Assembly (NCBI GenBank): GCA_963920575.1
Contig: OY986966.1
Coordinates: forward strand, 4,112,130-4,176,129
DNA: 64,000 bases
Reading direction: 5' to 3'
Source: Narthecium ossifragum
Taxonomy: Eukaryota; Streptophyta; Magnoliopsida; Dioscoreales; Nartheciaceae
In this document: positions 28,101 to 37,641 of the stretch, piece by piece
Numbering within the stretch: position 1 is the stretch's first letter
Layout: every line of letters starts with the position of its first letter
Translations under genes and position numbers: made by a program
The notes under the pieces: generated by a model
Told to the model about the DNA's origin: nothing
What the model saw: the letters and a program-made list of their open reading frames with translations, nothing else
The model's database searches: none

Positions 28101-29536
28101 AAAAAGGCAGGAAATCAATAAGATTCATGTATGAGGATGATTAAACTGGTCCACAATTGTGACAAATATGGGTCAGGAAAGAGCTATATGAATAAAGACC
28201 ATAATTGGTTACCAATGACATACAATCAAATTCTTGGGACCATCAACCATCCAAAGCCGACAAGCAGCCTCTATTTCCGATATAAACCTAGCGATTCAAA
28301 AAAAAGACATACATTAACTCCTTCACTTGTAGATGATTTTTATGCAATATTAGAGGGCATGTGCAGATGACCGAGACAAACACAAAAGGATTTAACCAAC
28401 AAAAGGAAATTACAATAATCATAGACTTGAGTACCTTTCCCATGAAGATGCCAGGGTAAAATCATCAAATCCCTCGAGCTGAAAAAAAGTATAAAGGATC
28501 ATTTAGACTCTACTTTTATTAAGTCCAAAAAAACACCACAGATCCCTATTGGAAGTTGAATGTCCCAATCTGAACAACAAACACAGAAAGTAGTTTCAGG
28601 ATACTCTTAAGTGTACTTGGATCACATTTCACGCCATTAACTTAAGCAAATCGCACTACCAACAATCATGCCGTCCTGTTGAAATCTGATTAACCATAGA
28701 AATCCACGATCAGAACTGCAAATCCAGCTATCAAAGTTCTCACAGCCACTTTATCTTAAGAGTGCTGATTTGTGTACATGCTGACGTGGCATGTGCGTTA
28801 CACATACCCGAATGGGTAGTGGATTACCGATTCTTTCATGTAGTCCATCAATAGTGGTCTACCATGGACTAGTTGGACGAATCGGTAGTGGAGTGGCATG
28901 TGCGTTACACATACCCGAATGGGTAGTGGATTACCGATTCTTTCATGTAGTCCATCAATAGTGGTCTACCATGGACTAGTTGGACGAATCGGTAGTGGAG
29001 TGGCATGTGTCCATGTCCACAAAACATTATTCTTATCTTAATCTTCCACCAAAATTGGACAAAATACACCTAGTTATTCTTGTAGCAATGCCTGCCTTTA
29101 ATTCCCACTTTTAAACTATCAGGAATAAATGTCTTGAACACCGGAATTACAATGCCAATAGACCCTGGAACTTGAAACCAGACCAGAACGTATACGTATC
29201 CTCAGGATTCTATTCTTTGACCAAATTACTCTTGTCATTTGATGATTTAAAATTCCCGTATTCTTGAAGAATTTGTATCAGGAATTGCTTGAAGAAACAC
29301 AAGGTGATTACGAATGCAATACAAAAGAACGATCATTATTAGCATATAAAATTCCGCAATAATAGGTTCTGAGACAATTCGTCGACAATACCCAAGGAAT
29401 TCCCGAAGGAAACGGAGAGATCTTGGGGGAGAGAGATGGGAGAAACCTCTTGTTCTTCTACGTTTTCCTCCTCCTCGGCCTCCTCCTCCTCCTTCCCTAA
29501 TGCTCCTCGGCTTGTGGCGTTGCTGGATGACGCCAT
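4187..29536 (-). CDS. RAB3GAP1: Rab3 GTPase-activating protein catalytic subunit, 22 exons, 956 aa
   Basis: Catalytic subunit of the Rab3GAP complex, which in animals acts on Rab3/Rab18 in vesicle traffic and autophagy; the plant role is inferred. My exons (plus coordinates, 5' to 3' of the gene) are 29447-29536, 28435-28478, 28224-28287, 27093-27204, 26937-27004, 25494-25591, 24663-24834, 23714-23939, 22574-22700, 21036-21145, 20842-20934, 18354-18482, 18071-18204, 17293-17382, 17084-17157, 16170-16344, 16019-16084, 9494-9533, 8624-8895, 7994-8171, 7270-7481 and 4187-4483. All phases join, giving 2871 nt. Diagnostic segments: LASSWERFISEIEA; WIEFVREVRWYWEE (about 451-463); FKAANPDAVFEDFIRWYSP (642-660), where I recall the catalytic Arg region of the human protein; and FPPPTANQSWRKVLSMGNLL in the last exon. 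Weak points: the exon 1 donor (a second in-frame donor lies 60 nt further on), the exon 8 donor, and the exon 12 acceptor, where AGs 9 nt apart both keep frame. Introns carry many TEs. The N-terminus is acidic (Glu-rich). Confidence 0.9.
4740..4786 (-). mobile_element. Ultra-short LINE 3' tail with target duplication
   Basis: On the minus strand a short segment ends GCCTCGATTAAT and then runs into a poly(A) tract (poly(T) at 4738-4747 on plus). The insert is flanked by a 12-bp near-perfect direct repeat, AGTATTCAACTT at 4728-4739 and AGTATTGAACTT at 4787-4798. It lies in the last intron of the Rab3GAP gene. The tail resembles the 3' terminus of the LINE ending at 42331 (GGCTCAATTAACC before its poly(A)). 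Flank repeat and tail are seen directly; the LINE origin is inference. Confidence 0.6.
6117..6198. repeat. 41-bp tandem duplication
   Basis: A unit beginning GATACTGATGGTAGCAGG occurs at 6117 and again at 6158, with one substitution. It lies in the last intron of the Rab3GAP gene. No function is evident. Confidence 0.85.
11332..11596 (+). repeat. 5' LTR of the copia element
   Basis: Begins TGTTAATAGG and ends GGACA, the TG...CA form typical of LTRs. It is 265 bp and carries a CTATATAATG TATA-like motif near its 3' part. It aligns along its whole length with the 3' LTR. Confidence 0.96.
11597..11610 (+). other. Copia primer-binding site (tRNA-iMet type)
   Basis: TGGTATAAGAGCCA directly follows the 5' LTR. 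It differs at one base from TGGTATCAGAGCCA, the usual initiator-Met tRNA complement in copia elements and plant pararetroviruses; the exact form occurs on the minus strand at 63471-63484. Confidence 0.9.
11719..15701 (+). pseudogene. Copia gag-pol polyprotein, broken
   Basis: Starts at the ATG at 11719 (MSTEAVLVRFTGKNY). Gag is stopped at about 11868 and again near 12090. Two zinc-knuckle-like motifs (CYYCKEFGHIARH, CTYCKQSGNIIKEC) lie near 12400-12500. The protease shows FVDSGASNHM (12718 on). Pre-integrase ends at a frame break near 13140. Integrase has its D, D and E in HSDVW, SDSGGEYMS and QQNGIVERKN, then breaks near 13700. Reverse transcriptase (14200-14925) keeps YVDDIV but joins ARLV straight to DDKTFAPVAKM, lacking about a dozen residues usually present there. 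RNase H/terminal region ends at 15701. Without intact frames it cannot make its own proteins. Confidence 0.92.
15701..15708 (+). other. Copia polypurine tract
   Basis: AGAGGGGA lies immediately before the TG of the 3' LTR, the expected position of the plus-strand DNA primer. Confidence 0.85.
15709..15965 (+). repeat. 3' LTR of the copia element
   Basis: A 257-bp partner of the 5' LTR. It lacks an 8-bp stretch present in the 5' copy near TTCCTTGTATAG and has scattered substitutions. It is followed directly by the ATCTA target duplication. Confidence 0.96.
19063..19937. mobile_element. CCGG-rich non-autonomous DNA transposon (MITE-like), long member
   Basis: The left end reads CATGGATTCCCATACCGGCC and the right end AATCCATG, an 8-bp terminal inverted repeat; GTAGGGT occurs just outside each end (19056-19062, 19938-19944) and is a likely target duplication. 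Near the left end a 32-bp unit with ACCGGCGGTATTTACCGTA is repeated, and near the right end is a second CCGG/GTACC-rich stretch; the middle is AT-rich. There is no coding capacity. It lies in the intron between exons 11 and 12 of the Rab3GAP gene. Its left terminus matches the element at 22986-23168. The superfamily is uncertain; hAT-like is my guess from the duplication size. Confidence 0.65.
22986..23168. mobile_element. CCGG-rich MITE, short member of the same family
   Basis: Nearly perfect 19-bp terminal inverted repeats: TCAAGGATTGCCGTACCGG at the left and the complement of TCAAGGATTGCCATACCGG at the right. The outside bases GCACGAT and GCAAGAT match at 6 of 7 positions if the element is taken to start at CAAGG. 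The terminus lines up with that of 19063 (CAWGGATTSCCRTACCGGCC). It lies in the intron between exons 8 and 9 of the Rab3GAP gene and has no coding capacity. Confidence 0.75.
25878..26143. mobile_element. PIF/Harbinger-type MITE with TTA target duplication
   Basis: Ends are GGTTGTGTTTGGT...GGGGATA at the left and the complement of GGGGCCGTTTGGT...GGGGATA at the right, flanked by TTA on both sides (25875-25877, 26144-26146). The 266-bp length, imperfect terminal repeats and 3-bp TTA duplication fit Tourist-like MITEs. It lies in the intron between exons 5 and 6 of the Rab3GAP gene. Confidence 0.75.
28786..29009. repeat. 107-bp tandem repeat (just over two copies), hairpin-forming
   Basis: Units start at 28786, 28893 and 29000 (the last partial, 10 bases) and look identical over two full copies. 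Each unit has two nested inverted pairs, TACCGATTC...GAATCGGTA outside and TAGTCCAT...ATGGACTA inside, so a single strand could fold into a long hairpin. It lies in intron 1 of the Rab3GAP gene. Confidence 0.9.
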
Positions 29537-32065
29537 GGGCGATCCAAGAAGCCGCACTGGGATGTTGGAGGTCTTTTTGGGGATGAAAACTTTGAAAAGG
29601 ATCGGCAAACACCGCTGCTCATTTATAGTAGCTCCGGTACTTACATGAGTATGTGCGCTGCCACGTTGCTACCGTCAGATCATTTCCCTGCGGTAATCGA
29701 GCCGTCGATGTAGGGAAGGGGGACGCAGCTCGGTTTTAGCCCTCGCACAGCCAGCACGAGGTCGTGCCCTCCTTCCTGCCGTTGGATTACTTCGTTCTTG
29801 CTACCGATCTTGATCCGGAGGTAATCTAGCCGTTGATTTATGCAACGGGCACGTGCAGTTGTAGCCGTTGGCACAGCTGGCACGAGGTCCTCGTTACGAG
29901 AGGCCACAAGGCCCACAAGACTCGCAAACAACAGATTGGGTCATGGGCTGGCCCAGAACTTTTCATGTTGGGACAAGGTCTAAGCATGCTCTGGTCCGGC
30001 ATTTTACGACCGGATCAGCTTAATGCCGGATCACAATCCAAGACTGCGTACCCGAACCATTAATTAGCTCCTTACACATTAATGGGCTGGGCCATGCCAC
30101 ACTCTAGACGCCCACTTGACTTGACTAGCATATGGGTCAAGTCAGTTCATCGCATCAATTGGCCAACTCGGGGCAGCTTGATGTTTGAAAAGTATTGGTC
30201 TGGTCGAGTCAATTCTAGTAGGTCAAATAGGGTAAGGCTAGATTGTCGGTTTGGCCCGACCGCGGCGACCGGGTCAAACGTTTGAAAATATTACAAGAGG
30301 GTTAAACCACAATCGAATCGGTCGGGTCGGATCTAGGCCAGGAGCGACTTTAGCCGAGTCAGCTTTGAGCCTTCCAAATTTCCACCATTACATCCAAGTT
30401 AGCTGCGACCTTCTTAAGATGGTCTACTACATGGTAGTCCTCTATACAAATAATAGGCTCGGGGCCACCTAATGTGTTCAATAATGCCAGTAATGATGAT
30501 GACCATAGTAGGTCAATAACCTATCTTCATTAGTATATGTTACCTCTTGCCATATTGGGCATGACCATAATAGAACTTTGCTTGGTTGATGACTTGGAAA
30601 CACCTTAATGGTCACATGGAGACTTAGAATATAATTAGCATGCAATTCAACATGATTGAACAGTGATCATATGTGAGAGAGACAATTGACTCTACTAAGT
30701 TAATAAAACCACAATCATAGGACCTAACATGGCAACCAATAAATGATTAGAAGCTCACATGTTGACTGCCATCCTTCCTCCTATGCTCCATAATGTCATG
30801 CCAAAGCCACCACAAACACCATGTGAGACAGCATGGGATTTAGCACAAAAGGTACAATTAGATGGGTCCGTATATGAATTGGTTGTTGTCTAACATGAAT
30901 CCTTTAACCTTGCGGGGGGGGGGGGGGGGGTTAAACTTAAACACATATGAGTGGGTCACATGCCAATGATGCCATGCTCTGATTACGTGCGTCAACCCTT
31001 AACTCTGTGTAGGGTAGTAGCTGGGTTGCAGACTGCCCTTCGTAATGGCACATGGATGCTGGGATTCCAGCAACCTTTTCAACGATCTCTTATACCTCTG
31101 TGACAGTTTTATTGTAATAAAGAGTAGTGACGACTGACGATATCCATTATTGGATGATGAGCTTGATTATTAAAAAAAGAAAAAGAAATAAGAAAAATTA
31201 ATCCTAAAATTACAGGAGCTAGAATTGGTAGGGCCTGACGAAGGAATGGCCCAAGAAAGCAGCGATTCAGCTGACACGATGACTGTTGAGGGGGTATGGC
31301 ACCCCTTCCAAGGTTACCTGCTAGCATGGTTCCCCATATGAAGAAATAAAAACTATCTTGTATGTATGGAAGTCCAGGAGAATTAACCGGATGGCTTCTG
31401 AACTTTTTATAGCTAGCTAGTCATGACTCATGAGTCATCTCACCATTGGCAGTGGCCTTCTTGATTGGCTTCATCTTGTGCAAATGAGTGTATACGCTAC
31501 GCTATGTATGATAAGTTAACCAAAGGCCGTTGCAGCTAGTCTATCTGTAGAAAGAGAAAGGATAAGGGAATCCTGTAACAAAGGCCAGAATGAAGCATGG
31601 CCCTCTTCCTTTCTTGTGACAAACGTAGAGAGGACACTAGCTCTCTATCACAACACGTCAACGACCTCGCTCAGAATTCTTTAGTACTCCCATAGTCCCA
31701 CCATCTCTTTTACCGATTTTTTCCGGTAATATTGGATTTGAAAATTAAGCAGACTAATAGAGCGAGTAATCTAAAATATTGAACTGATGAGAATGAGCCT
31801 GATCATGTTAATGTTACCTCCGGAGCTACCACCTGGTCTTATCGCGTTACAGGTTTGAACACCCTTCTCACCGGCAGAAGAACAGACAGCATCACATGCA
31901 GCATTAACTCCTTACATCCGCCTCTTCCACCACCACCACCCCAAACTCCGAACACCATTGAAGCACTCCAGTACCATTCGATCCAAGCTTTAAATAAAAG
32001 AGATACGGGATACCATTGGTCCCATTTCTCATATACCCCCCCCCAAAAGACCTCTTTTTTACTAA
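29537..32065. other. Intergenic region between divergent Rab3GAP and kinase genes
   Basis: The first part is the Rab3GAP promoter/5' UTR side, with a CACGTG G-box at 29850-29855. A degenerate tandem repeat of about 127 bp is visible at 29690-29910: GGTAATC-GCCGT and CACAGC-GGCACGAGGTC-type blocks recur. No ORF here has a recognisable domain. A run of 17 G lies at 30914-30930. The rest looks like ordinary non-coding sequence. Confidence 0.55.
30914..30930. repeat. Homopolymer of 17 G
   Basis: Uninterrupted G run flanked by TGC and TTAAAC. It could form a G-quadruplex and is error-prone in sequencing, so its length is uncertain. Confidence 0.9.
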
Positions 32066-32074
32066 TATATATAA
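32066..32074 (+). promoter_or_regulatory. TATA box of the kinase-like gene
   Basis: TATATATAA lies about 205 bp upstream of the chosen ATG, and a (TC)n tract follows inside the presumed 5' UTR. Position and sequence fit a core promoter; no transcript evidence is available. Confidence 0.55.
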
Positions 32075-32112
32075 TCATCTCTTCCGGCTATCCTAGCTAT
32101 AACAACACCCCT

Positions 32113-32114
<2 letters not shown>

Positions 32115-32153
<39 letters not shown>
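32115..32153 (+). repeat. (TC)n microsatellite in the presumed 5' UTR
   Basis: About 19 uninterrupted TC units between the TATA box and the kinase ATG. Such CT-rich leaders are common in plant 5' UTRs. Confidence 0.9.
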
Positions 32154-32157
<4 letters not shown>

Positions 32158-32278
32158 ACACTCCTTGGATCAATGGGAGAAAGCAAGCAAGCATCTTTCC
32201 CCTCCTAACTCCTCTTCCATTAGCCCCTCTCTATCCGTTCTCTTTTCTCTCTATAGAGGAGTTGTTGCAGGTTGTATA

Positions 32279-34663
32279 ATGGCTGCTGCTTTGGAGTGTT
32301 GGTCGGGGCGGCCGAGCACGGACGAGGAAATGGTGGAGCAAGTGCTCATGAAGAGCCACGACCGGTCCGAGGCCTTTCCCAGGTCGTCCACGGCATCCCC
32401 GGCCAAGGACTTCTCCGGCTCCTCTGCTCTGCCCCAGGGCCAGCACAATAAGTGGCAGCGCCTCGGCAGGAACTTCACCGGCGCCATTGCCGCTCTCAAG
32501 AACTCCCTTAACCTCGACTCCGTCCGCGACATGGGCGCGGTCCGCTTGGACCGCCTCGTCTGGGGCGGCTTCGTGCGCAACCTCACCCAGCTCTACCCGG
32601 GCAGCCAGCTCCCCGAGAAGCTCATCTCCAGCATCCGGCGCCACTTCGATTTGCTGCCCAACAGGTAAAATTAGATACCCTTATCGAGGTTTGATGGATT
32701 GCAATGCTATAGAAAAGTCCGATATTTGGTCATTTTAAGTTAAAAATTACTAATCATTCGATCCGTTGAACGATCCGATATCCTATTAGCTAAACTGAGC
32801 TAAAGATTCATCAAAAGAAAGAGACCAATTGCAGCATTCGATCCGTTATATGGTTTCATCTGATAAAAATTCCATTTTGACAGCTATTCTCAGGCGGACT
32901 TCGATATGAAGGAAGTCCTTCTTCATGTCCGGCTAATAGAACAGGCCTCAACGGAGGTCCACCCGGCAGTCCATATCCAGGAGGTACAGGACGATGCTGG
33001 AGTGGAAGGAACTGTGTTCAAGCTCACATTCGCCTGTAACTCTTCGCTCTCATGGCCGGCGTTGTCCGGGTCCCTTGATAGCTCAATGATCTGCTGCAAA
33101 AAGATCCAGATCTTTGAGAAGAAGGGCCTCACGCTGGGCGTCATCACGGTCTTTGTCCAGCAGGGAAGTGACCGGCATTTCAAGTCCAGGATCGAGATGG
33201 CCTTGAAGTCAGCTGTAAAGAAGCCGAAGACCGCCGGGGTGAAGCTCCCCTTTGGGCTATGTGGCTGCCAAGATGAGAGCTTGAAGAACGCCGGCGATGA
33301 AATCCAATTTGATGGAGATGATGGGATAGTACTGGACATTGAGGCAATGCGGAGAATCCAACTCCCGAACCCCCTGCCGGAGTCATCAGTGGTGCTCGTG
33401 GTGGATGAGTGGCAAACCATCCGGTCAGGAGGGGAGGAGATCGGTCGGTGGCTTCTGAACTCCGACGACATTGAGTTTGTGGACCTTGCTAGCCATAGTT
33501 CATTCAAAGGGGCCTACAGGGGGAGGAGAGTGTGGGTCAAAAGGCTGAAAGGTTGCGAAAGGGGGACCGCTTATGAGATCGAAGTCCGGCAGGACTTGCT
33601 GCAGCTGATGAGCTGTGGGCACAAGAACATCCTGCAATTCCAAGGGATTTGCATAGAAGAGTACCATGGCTTGTGTGTGCTAACAAGGATGATGGATGGT
33701 GGATCAGTTCATGATCTCATTCAGAAGAACAAGAAGGTGCCGGTTCGGGAAGTGATTAGGATTGCATTGGATGTTGCAGAGGGGCTTATGTTCATGAACA
33801 ATCATGGAGTCGCGTATAGGGATCTAAACACGCAGAGGATACTGCTGGATCGGCAGGGAAATGCTTGCCTTGGTGACATGGGCATCGTTACATCTTGTAG
33901 GAGTGTTGGGGAGGTGACGGAGTATGAGACGGCTGGCTACCGGTGGCTAGCTCCAGAGGTAAGTCTTTTTGCTTGGTGCACTCTGTTCCTGCTTCTATTA
34001 CAATCACAGTGTATCAACCCCATTGATTTAGAACTGCCACCAAACTATATCTACCAATCTATGGATTTCAAAAATTACTGGCATAGATCCCTATAACCAA
34101 AAAGAAGATGTTTTGTGAGTCATTTGTTCACTTCTATCTCATAGAAGGCCTCTGCCTTACCTTTGCTAAAATATCCTGTTGATAACCATGATACTGATCC
34201 ATATCCTTTTGTGTATTTGTAAGGGGAATTTGTTATGATAGAATGCACAACTACACTGATTAGGATCCGTTGACCTTAAATTGAAGCTTTGCCACAATTA
34301 TTACAATCTAAATTTCAGTGAAGTTTTTGAGGTTTTGAGTCCAATATGATACTCAACTCCATTTTATTTTGAGTGCAGATTATTGCCGGAGATCCTGAGA
34401 GTGTGACGGAGACTTGGATGAGCAATGTGTATAGCTTCAGCATGGTGATCTGGGAGATGGTTACTGGGGAGGCCGCATACTCTTCCTGCTCACCGGTGCA
34501 GGCAGCAGTGGGGATTGCAGCTTGTGGTTTGAGGCCGGAAATACCAAAAGATTGCCCGCAGGTACTAAGGTCTCTGATGATGAGGTGCTGGAACAATTCT
34601 CCGTCTAAGCGCCCTCCATTCTCGGAAATTATCTCAATGCTACTGAAGCACAGTATCAGATGA
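32279..34663 (+). CDS. Kinase-fold protein (probable pseudokinase, TKL-like), 3 exons, 581 aa
   Basis: Exons 32279-32664, 32884-33958 and 34379-34663, joined by GT/AG introns of 219 and 420 bp; all phases agree. I chose the ATG at 32279 because MAAALECW begins the plant-conserved N-terminus as I remember it; an in-frame ATG at 32165 would add 38 residues. A plant-specific N-terminal domain of about 320 residues precedes a kinase fold. The beta-3 Lys is present (K348 in VWVKRL), but the Gly-rich loop is missing, HRDLKxxN reads YRDLNTQR (440-447), and DFG reads DMG (460-462). APE (485-487) and the C-lobe are intact. Loss of the loop Lys and metal-binding Asn suggests weak or no catalysis and a scaffold or regulator role. 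I recall a similar uncharacterised Arabidopsis protein (At5g58520), not checked. No signal peptide or membrane segment is evident. Confidence 0.9.
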
Positions 34664-37641
34664 GTTCCAACTTATCTTAGAAGTTTGAAACAAGAAGCTA
34701 CACTTCATAGGAGAACTTCATATCTGTAATATGTATACAAGAAATATGGTTAGGAAATCAGTGTATATTGGCATCACTAACATGCTGATGTCCATGTTCC
34801 AAAATGCCTTATTTCTGCGTGAAATGATCTGAAACACCACGTCTTAGTGGCTGGTTAACCATTCTCAAGGTGGAAGGAATCCCACAAAATGTTTGATCGA
34901 TGCCTTAAAAGCCTTTTTAAGTTGATTTGATTGGCACGTGGTTACTTTTTTATTGAAATATTTGGTGACTTCTGTTTGGCTTCTTGATAACACCTTTTGA
35001 ATGGGCAATGCATTCTAATGTCTTGCCTCTGTCCATATGGATTCAGATAATTTGATTCCATCTTTTTGGTCCCTGCTGGCTTTGAAAAGCCATCTCACTT
35101 TCCATTGTGGCCGACCCATCTGCTTGTCTCTCATCTTCAGTTATGGCCTTCATCTTCTCTTGTAACTTCACTCAGGTGGCTTAGATTCACCCATAGCACA
35201 AGTGCGGGCATGGCTTACAAGGGTTAGTAACGTAGAAACAGGATCCAGCTTCGGCTTATCTCTTCAAAAAAAAAAAAAAACGTAGAAACAGGAGAAATTA
35301 GCAAATGTTCAGCATGTAAGGTCGGGCACAGACCCATCAACTAGCAGTAAAAATTCAGTATGCGGCACATTTGCCTCACAAGCCAGGATAATTGGCTCAA
35401 AGAGGGAAAAAAAAAACTCCAGAGTAGGATTTATCAGATGAAGATGCTTTGTGAATGCAGGGAGGACATATATGGATCAAAGCAAGCAAGCAAGCAATTA
35501 ATTATTGTGTGGTCTGTTATCAGTGTGTTATTGCCCTTATCTATCTCTTTTGGCCTCTTTACTTTGTAATCCCTCTCACTCGGCGTATTGTCTCTAAGGT
35601 GTCCCTCCCTATATTATTGAGTCACCGGGCTCCACATGGATCTCCTTTCCTCGCTTTGCTGTATTCAATAATGCTGTCCTCAAACGGTGGCCCTCGGGTT
35701 GTTTCACCAGAAGGAAACGAGGGCCATTGAACACGGAACGTAGATCTAAGAGAACTTTCATAGAGACCATATAACACAAGGAACCGTGCAAGAAGAAAAC
35801 AATATCTGAATACAGAACAGAGCTGGTTTCTTTCATAAGATGAACCCAGTATGTTCTGGTCTTATTCATCAGATAGTGACTACCCACTTAGTATACTTAC
35901 CTCACAGTAAAGGAAAGCTAGGATCGATCTCTCAGCATCACGAGACACCGAAAAGGTTCAGGAGACGCAGAAAGCTGTCAATGAAATTGTACTGTAAGCA
36001 GTCAAAGGACACTCAGGAAACTATGATTTACGAACCAATCAGATAAAGAGCAGAGCAAATTTATCGGAATTTAAGACCGTCTTCCACACATTCTGATACC
36101 ATTGGGTCATAGGAACAAGTATAATACAACCAAAGAGTAATAGGCTGCTTCATCTAATAAAATTCTTAACTACAACTACAATATTGATGTTCACATAGCA
36201 TTTCACCTAAAAATCTGATATACCATATAGCTATTTTACATAGATTCAATGAAAGACATGAGTCATTGGTAGCGATTCAAATTTAACTTATCATTTGATA
36301 TTTGCCACAGTTAACATTTGATATCTGCCACACTTAACACTTATTGAGGAACATAGCATGGACCCTGTTTGGTATTCAAATATAAAAGGAATGCAACATG
36401 CTCAACTTTAACCACGTGGGTAGTATCCTGCAATCCTTTATAGCAGGACTGAGCTCCTCCGCGAGGAGACTATTGATCACTGGCTTCTAGAGGAAAGCAG
36501 TGAAAAAGTCAATCTTTTCTTTGAAAAATTGCATTGCAAGAGAACAATTTGAACCAAGCCAGCGTATCGGGAAATAAGATTCCAAACTGCTACATACTAA
36601 AACTTCATTGATAGAACAATGTGAACAAAGCCAGTGTATCGGGTGATAAGGAACCAGACCTTGTATACATTACATTTAATCTCTTTTTTTGTCCTACATA
36701 GTAGGTGAGCCCTTAATTCTGGCTTAAATAGCTACCACCTTGACCAATACTCTGCATCTTAAAATCGGAGATTGGGCAAGGGCCCGAACATGCCAAACAA
36801 TTGCCTGTAACTATTAGCCCCCCTTGTTGAGTATTCAAACCAATGACAACTTACACAAGAGTCTTACCACACCCTTCGATGTGCAGAGCAGTTGCATAAG
36901 TTATAGTTGCTAACTTTGAAGATGCATTTGGCAAATATTCTCTTTATGAAACAATTGACACCATTAGAAAGAAATATTTATCATAGTTAAAGTAGACATC
37001 AATACGTACAAGTGAAAAAGAGAAGTCCTTGTGACAATATGCTGATGTAAGTATCACCTCAGGTTTTTCAAGACAAATAGATTTCAACGTATGAAACCTA
37101 AATGTCAAATGTAACCAGCAGGGTTTAGATCACAAAGTGCTAAGGTGACCAGAAAGTTGGGTTCGCGTTACAGTTCAAAAAAAAAAGACACTAAAAGCCA
37201 TGCAGGATAAGTGGAAGACATGGCACAAATGGCACAACTTACAGAAACAGCACTCTCATATTACATGAAGCATGCCCTTGGTTTCTTCAGAACAGTAATC
37301 TTAAGCAAAGAGGGGCAGGTTAACCAAATCAACCACAAAATTGGCATACAAAGCATCATGTTTAAAGACCCAGTGATGAATGAACATAAGGATTTCACCA
37401 AATGAAAACACCGTAAATGCCCAGGCATAGAGAAACGACATAAGAAATCGGATATAAGACCTTCAAAGAAGAGCCATAATATGCTAACTCAAATTGTCTT
37501 GCTTTATTTTATCATGAAATATCTTACATCAAAATGAACACATTTTATGTACAATAAGAAAGTAACACTAACTAACTGTGAATGGAATACAAACACCTCC
37601 ACTTTTCACGACTCATGGTGCAAATAGCTGAGGAAGCAATA
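34664..37641. other. Intergenic region between kinase and glycanase genes
   Basis: AT-rich sequence with ORFs below 95 codons and no recognisable domain. It holds the kinase 3' UTR, the very short LINE tail at 35244-35280, and the 3' UTR side of the minus-strand glycanase gene. I see no RNA gene. Confidence 0.5.
35244..35280 (+). mobile_element. Ultra-short LINE 3' tail with target duplication
   Basis: 22 bases ending CTTCGGCTTATCTCTTC plus 15 A, flanked by direct repeats CGTAGAAACAGGA at 35231-35243 and 35281-35293. The tail resembles the last bases of the LINE ending at 43457 (CCTTCGGGGCTTATCTAAT then poly(A)). This is the form expected of target-primed reverse transcription that aborted almost at once. 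The flanks and tail are seen directly; origin from this LINE family is inferred from the short match. Confidence 0.75.

Noticed and set aside
28786..29009. Regularly repeated palindromic units taken as a CRISPR-like array
   Set aside because: The whole 107-bp unit is duplicated with no variable spacers, and the DNA is plant nuclear.
32231..32644. 137-codon minus-strand ORF over the kinase-like exon 1
   Set aside because: Antisense shadow of the GC-rich first exon; no domain or separate promoter.
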